DNA of 64,000 nucleotides. Origin: Spartinivicinus ruber. Its GTDB lineage: Bacteria > Pseudomonadota > Gammaproteobacteria > Pseudomonadales > Zooshikellaceae. Positions 26,839-36,597 of the stretch are shown here, one piece after another. Position numbers and translations under genes: made by a program. The DNA lies in NCBI RefSeq assembly GCF_011009015.1, contig NZ_CP048878.1, forward strand, positions 5,176,354-5,240,353, read 5' to 3'. The notes beneath the pieces are model-generated. The model was not told the origin of the DNA. It ran no database searches and saw only the letters and a list, made by a program, of their open reading frames with translations. The stretch's first letter is position 1. The number at the start of each line of letters is the position of its first letter.

Positions 26839-27696
26839 CTAGTGTTGCCGTATTAGCCCTTCTTGGATAGTTGATGCAACCAATTCACCAGCCTGATTGA
26901 AAAACTGACCTCTAACCAACCCCCTTGCCCCAGATGCTGATGGGCTATCAATTACATATAAGAGCCACTCATCAAACCGGAATTTACGATGAAACCACAT
27001 TGCATGGTCAATTGTCGCCACTTGCATATTCGGCTGCCAGAATGACACCCCATGAGGTAATAGTGCTGTGGTAACAAAACTAAAATCAGATGCATAGGCA
27101 AGCAAATAGTTATGCACCCTTAAGTCATCCGGCATTTTATTGATAGCTTTAAACCATACCTGATGCTGAGCCTCACGCTTTTCTGGCGCTAAATAATTAA
27201 TTGGTATTACTGGGCGTATTTCGATCGGCTGGTCACAAGTGAATTTATCTCGTAGACTGGCAGGAATTTTATCTTTACAGCGCCGAGCCATTTCCAACTC
27301 AGAAATCAAACCATCAGGAGGTGCAACTTCAGGCATTGGCATCTGATGCTCAAAACCTTGTTCTTCAATTTGGAAAGAGGCTGACATATTAAAAATTGGT
27401 CTGCCTTTTTGAATAGCCACTACTCGCCGGGTAGTAAAGCTTTTACCATCGCGAATACAATCCACATCGTAAATTATGGGTTTAGATGCATCACCTGGAC
27501 GTAAAAAATAACTATGAAAAGAATGGACCGAACGGCTTTCTGGCACAGTTTGTTTTGCTGCAGACAACGCCTGCCCCATAACTTGACCACCAAATACATT
27601 GGGAAACCCTAAGTCCTGACTTTGGCCTCGAAACAATGTTTCTTCAATTTTTTCAAGTTTTAATAAATTTAATAAGTTATCAAGTACGTTGCTCAT
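26839..27696 (-). CDS. tesB: Acyl-CoA thioesterase II
   Basis: 285 residues from the ATG at 27696 (E. coli TesB is 286); a TTG six codons upstream is less likely. Double hot-dog fold: the N-terminal repeat has [20 protein letters not shown] and the segment [14 protein letters not shown], the C-terminal repeat has [20 protein letters not shown] with the catalytic Asp (of the Asp-Thr-Gln set) and [18 protein letters not shown] near the end. Hydrolyses medium- and long-chain acyl-CoA to free acid and CoA in the cytoplasm. Third gene of a minus-strand set SDR-trmH-tesB. Confidence 0.96.
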   Translation of the reverse strand: MSNVLDNLLNLLKLEKIEETLFRGQSQDLGFPNVFGGQVMGQALSAAKQTVPESRSVHSFHSYFLRPGDASKPIIYDVDCIRDGKSFTTRRVVAIQKGRPIFNMSASFQIEEQGFEHQMPMPEVAPPDGLISELEMARRCKDKIPASLRDKFTCDQPIEIRPVIPINYLAPEKREAQHQVWFKAINKMPDDLRVHNYLLAYASDFSFVTTALLPHGVSFWQPNMQVATIDHAMWFHRKFRFDEWLLYVIDSPSASGARGLVRGQFFNQAGELVASTIQEGLIRQH

Positions 27697-27760
27697 GCTA
27701 TTACCAGCTATCAATTTTATGGTCAGTTATTTATTTTTAAATGCATTTGTAGAGTTATTC

Positions 27761-28450
27761 TTAAAGTACTGGCTTATCTTTTACCTCAGCATACCAATCA
27801 GAAGGGCTTATCAACTTCCCTTGCTCATCTAGTTCAGGGTATGTTAATCCTCGAAGATCACAAAACTCAGCTAGCTCTGGATACGCCCATTTAAATAGGG
27901 TTTGCTGATAAATATCCTGATCTAACCTGATATTTCTATACATGCCTGCTTGTTCTCGCTGCCGTTGAGCTTCAGTCAAAATTACAGCCGCCGCTACTGA
28001 CACATTAAAAGAGCCTACCATTCCCTGCATCGGGATAATAATATGTTGATCAGCCAATTCAGCTGCTGTTGGACTTACCCCTTTTTTTTCTGCCCCTAAT
28101 AACACTGCACAAGGTTTACAATAGTCAACATCCCTAAAATTCACTGCTTTCTCAGAAAAATGTGCAGCATAAATAGCATAACCTTGCTGCTGAAGCTGAG
28201 TAATCGCACTCTCTACTGCTTCGTACAAATTCACTTGAACCCACCGCTGACTACCACAAGCACGACCACGAAAGTCTTTATAGCCTTCCTTAGGCTGGGT
28301 TACATGCATTTCATGCACCCCTACGGCATCACACGTTCTGACAATGGCGGACAAATTATGAGATTTATGGACTTGATCAGTCAGCACTGTCAAATCAGGT
28401 TGGCGTAGATTCAGGGTCTGTTGATACTTTTGATAACGGTCTGGTGTCAT
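27761..28450 (-). CDS. trmH: tRNA (guanosine(18)-2'-O)-methyltransferase TrmH
   Basis: 229 residues, the same length as E. coli TrmH and similar along its length. SPOUT (alpha/beta-knot) motifs: motif 1 VHKSHNLSAIVRTCDAVG (with the catalytic Arg), motif 2 CAVLLGAEKKGVSP, motif 3 IIIPMQGMVGSFNVSVAAAV. It begins with the typical MTPDRYQKYQQTLNLRQPDL. Methylates the ribose of G18 in the tRNA D-loop. It follows the SDR gene by 32 bp and precedes tesB by 64 bp, all on the minus strand. Confidence 0.97.
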   Translation of the reverse strand: MTPDRYQKYQQTLNLRQPDLTVLTDQVHKSHNLSAIVRTCDAVGVHEMHVTQPKEGYKDFRGRACGSQRWVQVNLYEAVESAITQLQQQGYAIYAAHFSEKAVNFRDVDYCKPCAVLLGAEKKGVSPTAAELADQHIIIPMQGMVGSFNVSVAAAVILTEAQRQREQAGMYRNIRLDQDIYQQTLFKWAYPELAEFCDLRGLTYPELDEQGKLISPSDWYAEVKDKPVL

Positions 28451-28482
28451 AGTATTACTGTAAAATAAGGATATTTTACTTA

Positions 28483-29310
28483 TTACTGAGTGTTTACTCC
28501 ACTCATTTTCACAGCAATATATCGTTCAAATAAAGTGGGAAATAACCGATATAGAATCCGCGCACTTTTATTCAGGTTCGATAATACCAGCAGCCGCTTC
28601 CGCCGCAGTGCTCCCTGGTAAATCGCTTCAGCCACATCTACAGGAGTAGACAACTGCCCCTGCCAGGAAAAAGGGCTTGTATCGATCCCTCCATCTCCTT
28701 GCAAAGCATTACGATTCAAATCAGTTGCAGTAAACCCAGGGCAAACCAACATAACATTAACCCCCTGCTCAGACACCTCTAATCGTAGGCAATCAAACAA
28801 TCCATGCAACGCATGCTTACTTGCGTTATAGCCGCTACGATGCCATAAAGGTGCGTAACCTGACACACTACTCATGGTAATTAGCTGGCCACGCCGCTCA
28901 ACTAAACTGGGCAGAGCCGCCTTAGCGCAATTAACAGCACCAAAATAATTAACTTCCATCACCCGTCGTAAAACTTGAATATCCGTATCAACAAAAGCAC
29001 TTCGGTGAGTGATGCCTGCATTATTAATCAGCACATCAATACCTGCAAACTGGTCAACAATATGATTAAAAACAGCATGTACCGCTTGGTAATCAGCCAC
29101 ATCACACTTTAGACCGAGAGCCTGGGTATTGAGGCTTTCTAAATGATTTACCATTGTATCCAGCTCATCCTGATGTAAATCAAGCATGGCTACCCAAGCA
29201 CCAGCTTTAGCAAACCGTAAACAAAGCTGTCTCCCAATACCTGCGCAAGCCCCAGTAACTACCACCACTTTATTTCTAAAATGCCCCATTGGATTTGTCA
29301 TAGTTATCAT
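28483..29310 (-). CDS. Short-chain dehydrogenase/reductase (SDR)
   Basis: 275 residues, classical SDR. Rossmann motif TGACAGIGRQL (about 19-29), NNAGITHRSA (about 97-106), catalytic Ser in TMSSVSGYAPLW, YNASKHALHG (Tyr-x3-Lys, about 164-173), and NAD-preferring Asp after strand 2 (AMLDLHQDEL). Oxidises or reduces an alcohol/ketone with NAD(H); substrate not evident. Divergent from the MtfA-like peptidase, first gene of an SDR-trmH-tesB set. Confidence 0.93.
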   Translation of the reverse strand: MITMTNPMGHFRNKVVVVTGACAGIGRQLCLRFAKAGAWVAMLDLHQDELDTMVNHLESLNTQALGLKCDVADYQAVHAVFNHIVDQFAGIDVLINNAGITHRSAFVDTDIQVLRRVMEVNYFGAVNCAKAALPSLVERRGQLITMSSVSGYAPLWHRSGYNASKHALHGLFDCLRLEVSEQGVNVMLVCPGFTATDLNRNALQGDGGIDTSPFSWQGQLSTPVDVAEAIYQGALRRKRLLVLSNLNKSARILYRLFPTLFERYIAVKMSGVNTQ

Positions 29311-29435
29311 TTTTATTTTTCATCAAGTTTTTTATGAGACTAGCAATATCTGTAAACCTTTTAAAATCAAAAAAGCACCCCATCTTATTACCGATAGTCA
29401 AATCAGAGATACCAAGTAGTGCTAAAGGAGCCAAT

Positions 29436-30254
29436 ATGCTACTAGGCTTTACCCTTGTTTCACTGCTACTTATTGGTGGGTTAAGTTATTATTTACTTAT
29501 TTACCCCCGTCAAAAAGTAAAAAAAATTATCAGCCAACTTTTTCCAAAGCAATGGCAGCAATATCTTCAACAAAATGTTACATTTTACCAACAGTTACCA
29601 GCGCCAATTAAACAACGTCTGCATGAATTGATTCTTTTATTTATTCATCAGAAAAAATATTATGGTTGTGCTGGCTTAGAAATTACTGAAGAAATTAAAG
29701 TCACTATTGCAGCTCAGGCCTGTTTACTCGTGGTGGGGCGCCCAGATAATTGGTATGACAAACTACAATCTATTTTGGTTTACCCTGGCTCTTTTCAACT
29801 ACATGGTGAAAACACCAATGATATTCATAGTGCTCCCCCTGCAATAAGATTGGGGGAATCCTGGCAAAACGGCCGGATTATTCTCTCTTGGCATGATGTA
29901 AAGTTCGGCGGTTTATATCCTGATGACGGTCATAATGTGACTTTCCATGAATTCGCCCACCAGCTGGATACTGCTGATGGCTATGCAGATGGGCTACCAC
30001 AATTGGCAATTAACCAGTCATATCGAGTATGGACTCAAGTATTTGCCCAGGAATTTCACCGCTTACAGGCTGCAGCACAAAACGGCAATAGCAGTGTAAT
30101 GGATTATTATGGCGCCACCAACCCAGCAGAGTTTTTTGCCGTAGCCACTGAAACCTATTTTGAAAAGCCACATGCCATGGCAGCTGAGCAGCCAGAGCTA
30201 TTTGAACAACTGAAAGCCTTTTACAAACTAGACCCGAGAGAGTGGCTGCATTAA
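29436..30254 (+). CDS. mtfA: M90-family zinc metallopeptidase (MtfA-like)
   Basis: 272 residues. Start chosen at the ATG 29436 because AAAGGAG lies 5 nt upstream. A single N-terminal membrane segment (LLGFTLVSLLLIGGLSYYLL) precedes a catalytic domain with NVTFHEFAHQLDTADG (HExxH, roughly residue 170) and a downstream Glu in the AEFFAVATETYF helix, the third zinc ligand region in MtfA. E. coli MtfA binds the repressor Mlc and affects ptsG; that version lacks a membrane anchor, so regulation through Mlc is not implied here. Divergent from the SDR gene. Confidence 0.92.
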   Translation: MLLGFTLVSLLLIGGLSYYLLIYPRQKVKKIISQLFPKQWQQYLQQNVTFYQQLPAPIKQRLHELILLFIHQKKYYGCAGLEITEEIKVTIAAQACLLVVGRPDNWYDKLQSILVYPGSFQLHGENTNDIHSAPPAIRLGESWQNGRIILSWHDVKFGGLYPDDGHNVTFHEFAHQLDTADGYADGLPQLAINQSYRVWTQVFAQEFHRLQAAAQNGNSSVMDYYGATNPAEFFAVATETYFEKPHAMAAEQPELFEQLKAFYKLDPREWLH

Positions 30255-30320
30255 ATCCTTGACCAATGTAAAGTCTTTCGAGAAGGACATACACCCATCA
30301 GAATTCATTTTTAAGTATAA

Positions 30321-30436
30321 GCGAAGGGCATCTAGGCAAGGCCATCGAGCGATGAAGCTCCAGGAGTTTAGATAAACTAAATGACTGGCGTGAAAAGCGA
30401 TGATAACAAAGCCTAGAAATCATTCGCGAAGAGTAC
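30321..30436. repeat. About 115-bp dispersed element with imperfect inverted termini
   Basis: Left end GCGAAGGGCATCTAGGC (30321-30337) and right end GCCTAGAAATCATTCGC (30411-30427) are inverted repeats (13 of 17 positions match), and the right end carries on into GAAGAGTAC. The interior includes CAAGGCCATCGAGCGATGA, a diverged version of which recurs at 61778-61800. It fills most of the spacer between the MtfA-like and DUF4139 genes and has no ORF, so it looks like a non-autonomous (MITE- or REP-like) repeat. Confidence 0.7.
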
Positions 30437-30481
30437 AATATTCTACTATTAAGGATTAACCATTTTTGTTTTCAAAAAGCA

Positions 30482-32488
30482 ATGGACCTGCTTATGTTAC
30501 CTATTACGCGTGTCGTCTTATTTAAACACGGCGTGGCTTACTATCAACGTGATGGCCATGCAACCGATAATGAAATAATTCAGTTATCGTTTAAACAGGA
30601 ACAAATGAATGATGTATTAAAAAGTTTAACCACCCTCGATTTTAATGGAGGCAGTTTTGGCTCTCTTTCCTATGATAGCGAAGAGCCAGTTGACAAACGT
30701 TTAACCGAATTCAATATTAACATACCTAAAAAAGGCGCAATAACCAGCCTATTAGATCAACTGAAAGGCGTAAAAGTTAAACTTAAATATAATAATCAAG
30801 CTGTTACTGGCGCAATTATTGGTATCGAAGAGCTACCAGTAGCAGCAGATAATCATTCGGCTCCATGCTTGGTCATTTTTACTTTGGCTAAAGGTATTTC
30901 CCATTACCCATTATCCCAGCTGACTGAAATAGCAGTTGAAGATAGTTCAGTGCAAGATGAACTCAACTCATTACTGGATATTTTGGCCGCCAGTTTAAAT
31001 AAAGGCCAAAAGCGTTTGTCCATTTATACCATGGGTCGAGGTGAACGAAAGGTTTCCATTACTTATGTATTAGCCGCACCAGTTTGGAAAACCTCTTATC
31101 GGCTGGTTTTGCCAGACAGCTCTTCAGATACCAACAACACCAACGATGATTTAGAGCAAACCGCTATCTTACAAGGCTGGGCTTTGATCGATAACACTAC
31201 AGATGAAGACTGGCGCAATATTAAACTCTCTTTAGTAGCAGGACTGCCTATATCTTTTATTCATGACCTTTACACACCACGCTATCGACAACGACCTGAG
31301 ATAGCTGTTGAACAAGACCCAGTTACAGCTGCACCTGTGATAGAAAGAGGTTATCAACAAATGTTAGAGGAGCCTGAAGCCATACTGGATGCCGCAGGAG
31401 GTGATACTGACTTTCTGGAAGCTGCTGCGGCTAAACCAGTGGTGATAGGCGCAGCCCCTGCTGAACCCTTAAGCAGGTCTAACGCTTTTGAGCAGTCCAT
31501 TAATATACAAACTACCAGTCGTGAAGTGGGGGATTTATTTTCCTACGAAATTACCCAACCAGTTGACGTAGAACGTGGTCGTTCTGCGTTAGTGCCTATT
31601 TTACAGGCTGATATGACCGCTCATAAAATATTATTTTTTAATGCCGCCATTCGAAATAAAAACCCTCTTTCCAGCTTTTGTTTACAAAACACATCAGAGC
31701 TTACTCTGGAAGGCGGTCCAATTACCGTTTATGAAGGTGACAGTTATGTTGGCGAAGCCATGCTAGATACAATGAAAGCAGGTAATGAGCAAATTATCCC
31801 TTACTCTGTAGAACTCGGTGTAATTATCAAAGCAAAAAACTCTCTCAGTGAGCGCCATTACACTCACGCCACCAAACAAAAGCAGCTTATTGTTCGGCAT
31901 TATCGTGAGGAATATATTACTGAATATAGTATTGTTTCCACCTTAAACAAAACGTCCACCCTTTACTTAGACCACCCTTTTCACTATGAACTCAACGAAC
32001 GACCTGACGACTTAATTGAAATAACAGACAACTACTGGCGTTTTCGAATAATCCTACCCGCCAAACAAGAAACCACTTATCAAGTAGTTGAAATTAAACA
32101 CAGTTACGATGTTGTTCAAATCCCAAATATTGTTTATCAAGAAATCCAATCACTAAATCAACTCAAGTTAATTTCTGAGCCGATAAAAAAACAATTGGAA
32201 GAAATTGCCATACATGCTGAACAAAAAGCCAACTTAAACAGCCAACAAAAGCAAAAAAACAACCAATTAAAGAAAATTGAAAAAGGCCAGGATAGAATCC
32301 GTAAAAATATCGAAGCGTTAGGCAACTCCCAAGAAGAATCACAGTTAAGACAACGTTATGTAAAAACCTTAACCACCGAGGAAGACCAACTAGAAGTACT
32401 ATCTCAGGAAATAAACAAACTCGAAAAAGAGATCAGCAATAAAACCAAAGAAATAAATCAGGCAATAGATGAACTTAAGTTTAGTTAA
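30482..32488 (+). CDS. DUF4139-domain protein of unknown function
   Basis: 668 residues; the ATG at 30494 (MLPITRVVLFKHGVAYYQRD) is a plausible alternative start. Begins with the DUF4140-type strand-rich N-terminal region (LFKHGVAYYQRD; DVLKSLTTLDFNGGSFGSLS), and a middle domain with SITYVLAAPVWKTSYRLVLP and LQGWALIDNTTDEDWRNIKL matches DUF4139. The last 100 residues (from about 565) are a Lys/Glu/Gln-rich coiled coil ending in KEINQAIDELKFS. No signal peptide or membrane segment, unlike MucI-type secreted DUF4139 proteins. Role unknown. Confidence 0.85.
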   Translation: MDLLMLPITRVVLFKHGVAYYQRDGHATDNEIIQLSFKQEQMNDVLKSLTTLDFNGGSFGSLSYDSEEPVDKRLTEFNINIPKKGAITSLLDQLKGVKVKLKYNNQAVTGAIIGIEELPVAADNHSAPCLVIFTLAKGISHYPLSQLTEIAVEDSSVQDELNSLLDILAASLNKGQKRLSIYTMGRGERKVSITYVLAAPVWKTSYRLVLPDSSSDTNNTNDDLEQTAILQGWALIDNTTDEDWRNIKLSLVAGLPISFIHDLYTPRYRQRPEIAVEQDPVTAAPVIERGYQQMLEEPEAILDAAGGDTDFLEAAAAKPVVIGAAPAEPLSRSNAFEQSINIQTTSREVGDLFSYEITQPVDVERGRSALVPILQADMTAHKILFFNAAIRNKNPLSSFCLQNTSELTLEGGPITVYEGDSYVGEAMLDTMKAGNEQIIPYSVELGVIIKAKNSLSERHYTHATKQKQLIVRHYREEYITEYSIVSTLNKTSTLYLDHPFHYELNERPDDLIEITDNYWRFRIILPAKQETTYQVVEIKHSYDVVQIPNIVYQEIQSLNQLKLISEPIKKQLEEIAIHAEQKANLNSQQKQKNNQLKKIEKGQDRIRKNIEALGNSQEESQLRQRYVKTLTTEEDQLEVLSQEINKLEKEISNKTKEINQAIDELKFS

Positions 32489-32506
32489 CGAAATTATGAT
32501 AAAAGC

Positions 32507-32535
32507 GGCTACTGGGCTTTAAAAACACAGTAGCC
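32507..32535. terminator. Terminator between DUF4139 and RimB-RimK genes
   Basis: GGCTACTG / CAGTAGCC, 8-bp stem, 13-nt loop. On the minus strand it is followed by GCTTTTATC, so it best fits the end of the rimK-like gene. Confidence 0.6.
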
Positions 32536-32552
32536 ATTTATGTTTACCGTTA

Positions 32553-33989
32553 TTAATCCACCTGTTCAGTTACTGCCTGGTTACTTGGTAATACAAGATC
32601 TGGTATTGCAGGTTTCCAATTTAATTTCTTTTCAATCGAACGAATCATTTCACCAGCAATATCTCTACCTGTGGCTGATTCTATCCCTTCCAGACCCGGC
32701 GAAGAGTTGACTTCTAATAGCAATGGGCCCTTATCAGAGCGAATAATATCCACACCCGCCACTTTTAAACCCAAGGTTTTTGCTGCTTTTATTGCTAATT
32801 TTTTCTCTTCTGCCGTTACCTTGATAACTGAAGCTGTCCCCCCTTGGTGGATATTGGCCCTAAACTCACCAGGTGATGCCTGACGCTGGATACTGGCAAC
32901 CACCTTGCCATCAATGACAAAACAGCGTAAGTCCTTTCCTCTGGCTTCTTTAATAAATTCCTGCACCAGTAAGTTGGCTCGTAATGCTTTAAATGCGTTA
33001 ATAACACTTTCCGCTGCTTTTTTGGTTTCAGCCAAGACCACACCACGTCCTTGAGCGCCTTCTAGCAATTTCACAATCAGTGGAGCGCCTCCAACCATAT
33101 CAATCAGGTCATTAGTGTCCATTGGGGAATTGGCAAAACCTGTGGTAGGAATATCCAGACCATTTTTTAACAACAACTGTAGTGAATATAATTTGTCTCG
33201 TGACTGGGTAATAGCTTCAGCTGAGTTCAGTGTATAAGTATCTAAACTCTCAAAATGGCGGGTTAACGCACAGCCATAAAAAGTAACACTGGGCTTTATC
33301 CTGGGAATGACAGCATCCAAACTACTCAGCAAATGTCCACCACGATAATGCACCTCTGGATTCTCAGCATCCAGCTTCATATAACACTGCTTAATATTTA
33401 GGAATATCATCTCATGGCCACGTTCTTCCCCTGCTTCCATTAACCGACGGTTACTGTATAAGTCAGGGTTACTGGCTAACAGCCCTATTTTTAAACCATT
33501 GGTTTGGCTAGATGTCGCTCCATAGTATTCATTAAGCTGTTCTTGTGTTAGTTCCCCTAAACAAAAGCTACTGGAAGGATCAACCAACATTTTTTTTAGC
33601 ATTGCCTCCCTACCAAGCAGCATTCGATATCCCATAGAGTCTCGATTAGCTAGTGTTAACTCAATAGGCCACTGTTGACCATGTATATTTAATGTCGTTT
33701 TAATCACATACCTTTTTTCACTAATACCTGTTGAGCTTTTAATTGATCGCCGATCAACCACTTTAGACTCACAGCGAATAGTGACTTTACGATTGTTCTG
33801 CAATGGGTGCACTTCAAAGCTCACCCATAACTCAGCACCCTTTCTAAAGGTGTTGATATTAAACGCATGCAGTGAAGATGTTTTAGCACCAGAGTCAACA
33901 CGCGCTTTGACTGCGGGAATGTGTATGTCAGGAAAACCACACCACTCTTCACTTCCTACAATCAATTTGTTGAAATCTCCATTTGTCAT
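32553..33989 (-). CDS. RimB-like aspartic peptidase - RimK (alpha-L-glutamate ligase) fusion
   Basis: 478 residues with two joined domains. Residues about 8-145 are an RLAN/RimB-type retropepsin-like domain ([17 protein letters not shown] with the Asp-Ser-Gly active site; LLGREAM). Residues about 168-460 are a RimK-type ATP-grasp ligase: LAS-style start ([18 protein letters not shown]), Rossmann-like [21 protein letters not shown]-binding [16 protein letters not shown], and metal/phosphate motif [15 protein letters not shown]. In bacteria with separate genes, RimK adds glutamates to the C terminus of ribosomal protein S6 and RimB trims them. This product would both add and remove the modification in one chain. 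Maturation partner RimA is not adjacent. Confidence 0.9.
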   Translation of the reverse strand: MTNGDFNKLIVGSEEWCGFPDIHIPAVKARVDSGAKTSSLHAFNINTFRKGAELWVSFEVHPLQNNRKVTIRCESKVVDRRSIKSSTGISEKRYVIKTTLNIHGQQWPIELTLANRDSMGYRMLLGREAMLKKMLVDPSSSFCLGELTQEQLNEYYGATSSQTNGLKIGLLASNPDLYSNRRLMEAGEERGHEMIFLNIKQCYMKLDAENPEVHYRGGHLLSSLDAVIPRIKPSVTFYGCALTRHFESLDTYTLNSAEAITQSRDKLYSLQLLLKNGLDIPTTGFANSPMDTNDLIDMVGGAPLIVKLLEGAQGRGVVLAETKKAAESVINAFKALRANLLVQEFIKEARGKDLRCFVIDGKVVASIQRQASPGEFRANIHQGGTASVIKVTAEEKKLAIKAAKTLGLKVAGVDIIRSDKGPLLLEVNSSPGLEGIESATGRDIAGEMIRSIEKKLNWKPAIPDLVLPSNQAVTEQVD

Positions 33990-34046
33990 TTTTAAATGGT
34001 CTCCAGTGGGCTAATTTAAATGTGATTGATTTTTCGCAAATGAAAA

Positions 34047-34070
34047 CCAGGGCCTGATACCAGGCCCTGG
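34047..34070 (-). terminator. Terminator of maoP
   Basis: CCAGGGCCTG / CAGGCCCTGG perfect 10-bp stem, 4-nt loop. On the minus strand it is followed by TTTTCATTTG and lies about 150 bp after the maoP stop; it also sits about 57 bp upstream of the RimB-RimK start. Confidence 0.65.
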
Positions 34071-34219
34071 ATAATGAAATAAGTTTAGAAAGAACAACGC
34101 AGAGCTAAATGCTAGCTCAAGACAGGGGGGTAATACAACACAATGAAAACCCTACACGTTGGGTATATAACCAAACTACCTACACTGAAGACTTTTATAT
34201 AATTACTTATAAGAATGAA

Positions 34220-34573
34220 CTATGTATAGTCTTCAACACTGTCATAATAAGACCGGCTATGGTCACAATAATGCACCGAGCTTACTATTGGAATATCCCG
34301 GGTCTTATTCAAATACTTAAGCCATGTCTTTTCCTGAAATGTTTCTGGCAGCTTTTGTCCATTTAACACTTCTAATAGTGACCGCTCCTGCTCAGTTTGT
34401 GGTTCTCTTGTAGCTGTAGACAGCTCGTTCAGACTACGACCATAAAAACTAAGAAAGTCAGCCTCGCTAATAGAATACTCACCACATCGATGAAAACCAT
34501 GAAAATAGTTTACATCGTCAAACCATGCCGCATTGCTGCGGAAGAAACCTGTATGATCATATTGCCCTTTCAT
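34220..34573 (-). CDS. maoP: DUF413 protein, MaoP (chromosome macrodomain Ori protein)
   Basis: 117 residues. Aligns along most of its length with E. coli YifE/MaoP: WFDDVNYFHGFHRCGEYSIS (about 17-36), an ISEADFLSFYGRSLNEL segment, then ATREPQTEQERSL and FQEKTWLKYLNKTRD near 79-93. MaoP acts with the maoS site to restrict the Ori macrodomain in enterobacteria. It is divergent from the HdfR gene, exactly as in E. coli, which supports the orthology. It uses the same strand order as expected and ends at a strong hairpin (34047-34070). Confidence 0.9.
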   Translation of the reverse strand: MKGQYDHTGFFRSNAAWFDDVNYFHGFHRCGEYSISEADFLSFYGRSLNELSTATREPQTEQERSLLEVLNGQKLPETFQEKTWLKYLNKTRDIPIVSSVHYCDHSRSYYDSVEDYT

Positions 34574-34674
34574 GCCACACTACCCATAAGTAAGACATAC
34601 CCTTTACACAGACTTTTTAATAAGTAATGGTTGTTCTGTAAAATGAATTTTTTTTCTCGTCAGGAGTAATTTTT

Positions 34675-35535
34675 GTGGACACAGAGCTGCTCAGAACCTT
34701 TCTTGAGGTCCAAAAAACCCGACACTTTGGCAAAGCAGCAGAAAACCTGTACCTAACTCAATCAGCCGTCAGCGCACGAATAAGACAGTTAGAGCTACAC
34801 CTGGGTGTTCCTCTATTCAGCCGTCATCGCAATAACTTGAAGCTAACCACAGGTGGTGAAAGACTATTACCGCATGCAGAAGCAGTGCTTACTGCTTGGG
34901 AAAGAGCAAAACAAGTAGCCGTTATCAATGAAGTACAACAAGCACAAATTGCTATCGGCGCTACACCGAATGTTTGGGATATCCTCTTACATGAAAATAT
35001 CAATCGTGTCTTTGATAGCACCCCAAGCTTAGCCATTCGAGCTGAAAGCCTGAGCACAGAAATCATTCCAAGAAGGCTGTTAGAGCGATCATTAGACTTA
35101 GCCATTATTCTCGATCCACCCAAGGTGGATGAACTGTCGTATGAAATGCTAACGAGCTTAGAATTGGTATTAGTGGGAAATCAAGTCGCTTATCAGGATA
35201 ACGGCTCTCCTAAACTAGAACGTTGGATTATGATGGATTGGGGAGTTCGCTTTGGTATCGAGCTAAGTAAACAGTTATCCAACACCCCACCACCTATTCT
35301 TCATACCAATAATACCCGTATTGCATTAGATTTTTTACTCACCAGTGGTGGCTGCGTTTATTTACCAACCAGTCTTATCAGTCAATATATCGATGCAGGA
35401 AGTATCACAGTATTTGAAAATGCTCCAGTTATTACCCGGCATATATACGCCGCCTGGCACCTTTCTTCAGATTATCTTGAGCAAATTGAACTATTAATTA
35501 AGGAAATCAAAAAAAGGATGTACTTGAAGAAATGA
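34675..35535 (+). CDS. hdfR: LysR-family regulator HdfR
   Basis: 286 residues, LysR-type regulator. N-terminal winged helix-turn-helix: MDTELLRTFLEVQKTRHFGK, then AAENLYLTQSAVSARIRQLE, matching E. coli HdfR nearly block for block, then SRHRNNLKLTTGGERLLPHA. The effector domain spans about 95-286. HdfR represses flhDC in E. coli; whether that holds here is not shown. GTG start (34675) with an AGGAG 9 nt upstream. Divergent from maoP, a conserved gammaproteobacterial gene pair. Confidence 0.92.
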   Translation: MDTELLRTFLEVQKTRHFGKAAENLYLTQSAVSARIRQLELHLGVPLFSRHRNNLKLTTGGERLLPHAEAVLTAWERAKQVAVINEVQQAQIAIGATPNVWDILLHENINRVFDSTPSLAIRAESLSTEIIPRRLLERSLDLAIILDPPKVDELSYEMLTSLELVLVGNQVAYQDNGSPKLERWIMMDWGVRFGIELSKQLSNTPPPILHTNNTRIALDFLLTSGGCVYLPTSLISQYIDAGSITVFENAPVITRHIYAAWHLSSDYLEQIELLIKEIKKRMYLKK

Positions 35536-35583
35536 AATAGTGTGCCTTCAAAAAGAAGCCACACTATCAAAAGCGTTTAAAAT

Positions 35584-36489
35584 CTACTCACACTGGATAC
35601 CAGGAGCAACCCACTGATTATTGCTTCCATCCTGGTTGGTATGACATAAGCCTTTTGCAAAAAGTTTTTCTAAATGGTAACCAAAGCTTGTGGAGTCAAT
35701 TAGGCTCTGACTGTATTGCTGTGTTTGGTTCCCATATCGTCCCAGTTCTGCAAGCATAATGGGAAAGTTAAAACCCGTTTGCCCTTCCACAAACTCACGA
35801 TCTTTATCTTGCAAGTTTATTGTTTGCAGTCCACGAGGGCCTGGTACAGTTACATTTAAATATTCAACATCATATTTACCATCAAAAAACTTAACTTCCT
35901 GATTAAGCTCTGTTGGAGAAAGAAAAGTCATTGCTGTTTTATAATCCGTTACCTCAAATGTTTGTGAGGATATTCCACGGTTAACGGAAATCTTGCCAGG
36001 AAGAATATCATGTAAAGCACGCATCACAGCTTGCTCTTCATCTGTAACGCTGCCGCTATCAGCAACTTCTGGCAATGATTCACCAGCAAAGCGTTGATAT
36101 GACTCTTTTACCATGCCAACAAAAAAGGCAACTGTTGCTTTTCTTGCTATCTCATGAGCTTGCTCTTCAGTAAATTGTCTGGACATAAGCAAGGATGCTT
36201 TTTGTCCATAGTAAAAACTCACCAAACTTTGAGTAACCGTAAATACTGCAGCATTACTTGAGTTTTTAGTATTACCACCTTGTCTAATTCTTTCTCCATT
36301 TCCATAATCAAAAATAGTGCTTAAATCAAATCGACCATTTTCTTCATTGGTTTTAGTTTTGCCATTCCACTGAAACAAATCATGAGAAGCAAGTCCCATT
36401 ACTCCAACATCCAAAACTCTAATAGGCTCTTGAGCAAAACTGGTAGCAGAGAAAAACAAAGTTGCTGATAAGGCAAGGTATTTTTTCAT
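35584..36489 (-). CDS. Uncharacterised secreted protein, probably Fur-regulated
   Basis: 301 residues, not recognised. Signal peptide MKKYLALSATLFFSATSFAQ (cleavage after AQ/E). The mature part has several short beta-like motifs (VLDVGVMGLASHDLFQWNGK; FDLSTIFDYGNGERI) and a predicted helical middle (EEQAHEIARKATVAFFVGMV), and two Cys near the C terminus (CHTN, IQCE), which could form a disulphide. A Fur-box-like sequence lies 110 bp upstream. Probably periplasmic or exported; function unknown. Confidence 0.75.
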   Translation of the reverse strand: MKKYLALSATLFFSATSFAQEPIRVLDVGVMGLASHDLFQWNGKTKTNEENGRFDLSTIFDYGNGERIRQGGNTKNSSNAAVFTVTQSLVSFYYGQKASLLMSRQFTEEQAHEIARKATVAFFVGMVKESYQRFAGESLPEVADSGSVTDEEQAVMRALHDILPGKISVNRGISSQTFEVTDYKTAMTFLSPTELNQEVKFFDGKYDVEYLNVTVPGPRGLQTINLQDKDREFVEGQTGFNFPIMLAELGRYGNQTQQYSQSLIDSTSFGYHLEKLFAKGLCHTNQDGSNNQWVAPGIQCE

Positions 36490-36597
36490 TTTACAAACCT
36501 ATAATTCCTTGGTGATTAAAATTAGGTCAGCTCTAAATCTAAAAACGACTTTTACTATTTTTAGAGGGACCTATTTAATTAAAGGGCAAAGATTATA

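Noticed and set aside
30010-30294. 94-codon minus-strand ORF overlapping the MtfA-like gene
   Set aside because: Antisense shadow of a conserved peptidase.
34109-34366. 85-codon plus-strand ORF
   Set aside because: Mostly overlaps maoP on the other strand, which has clear homology.
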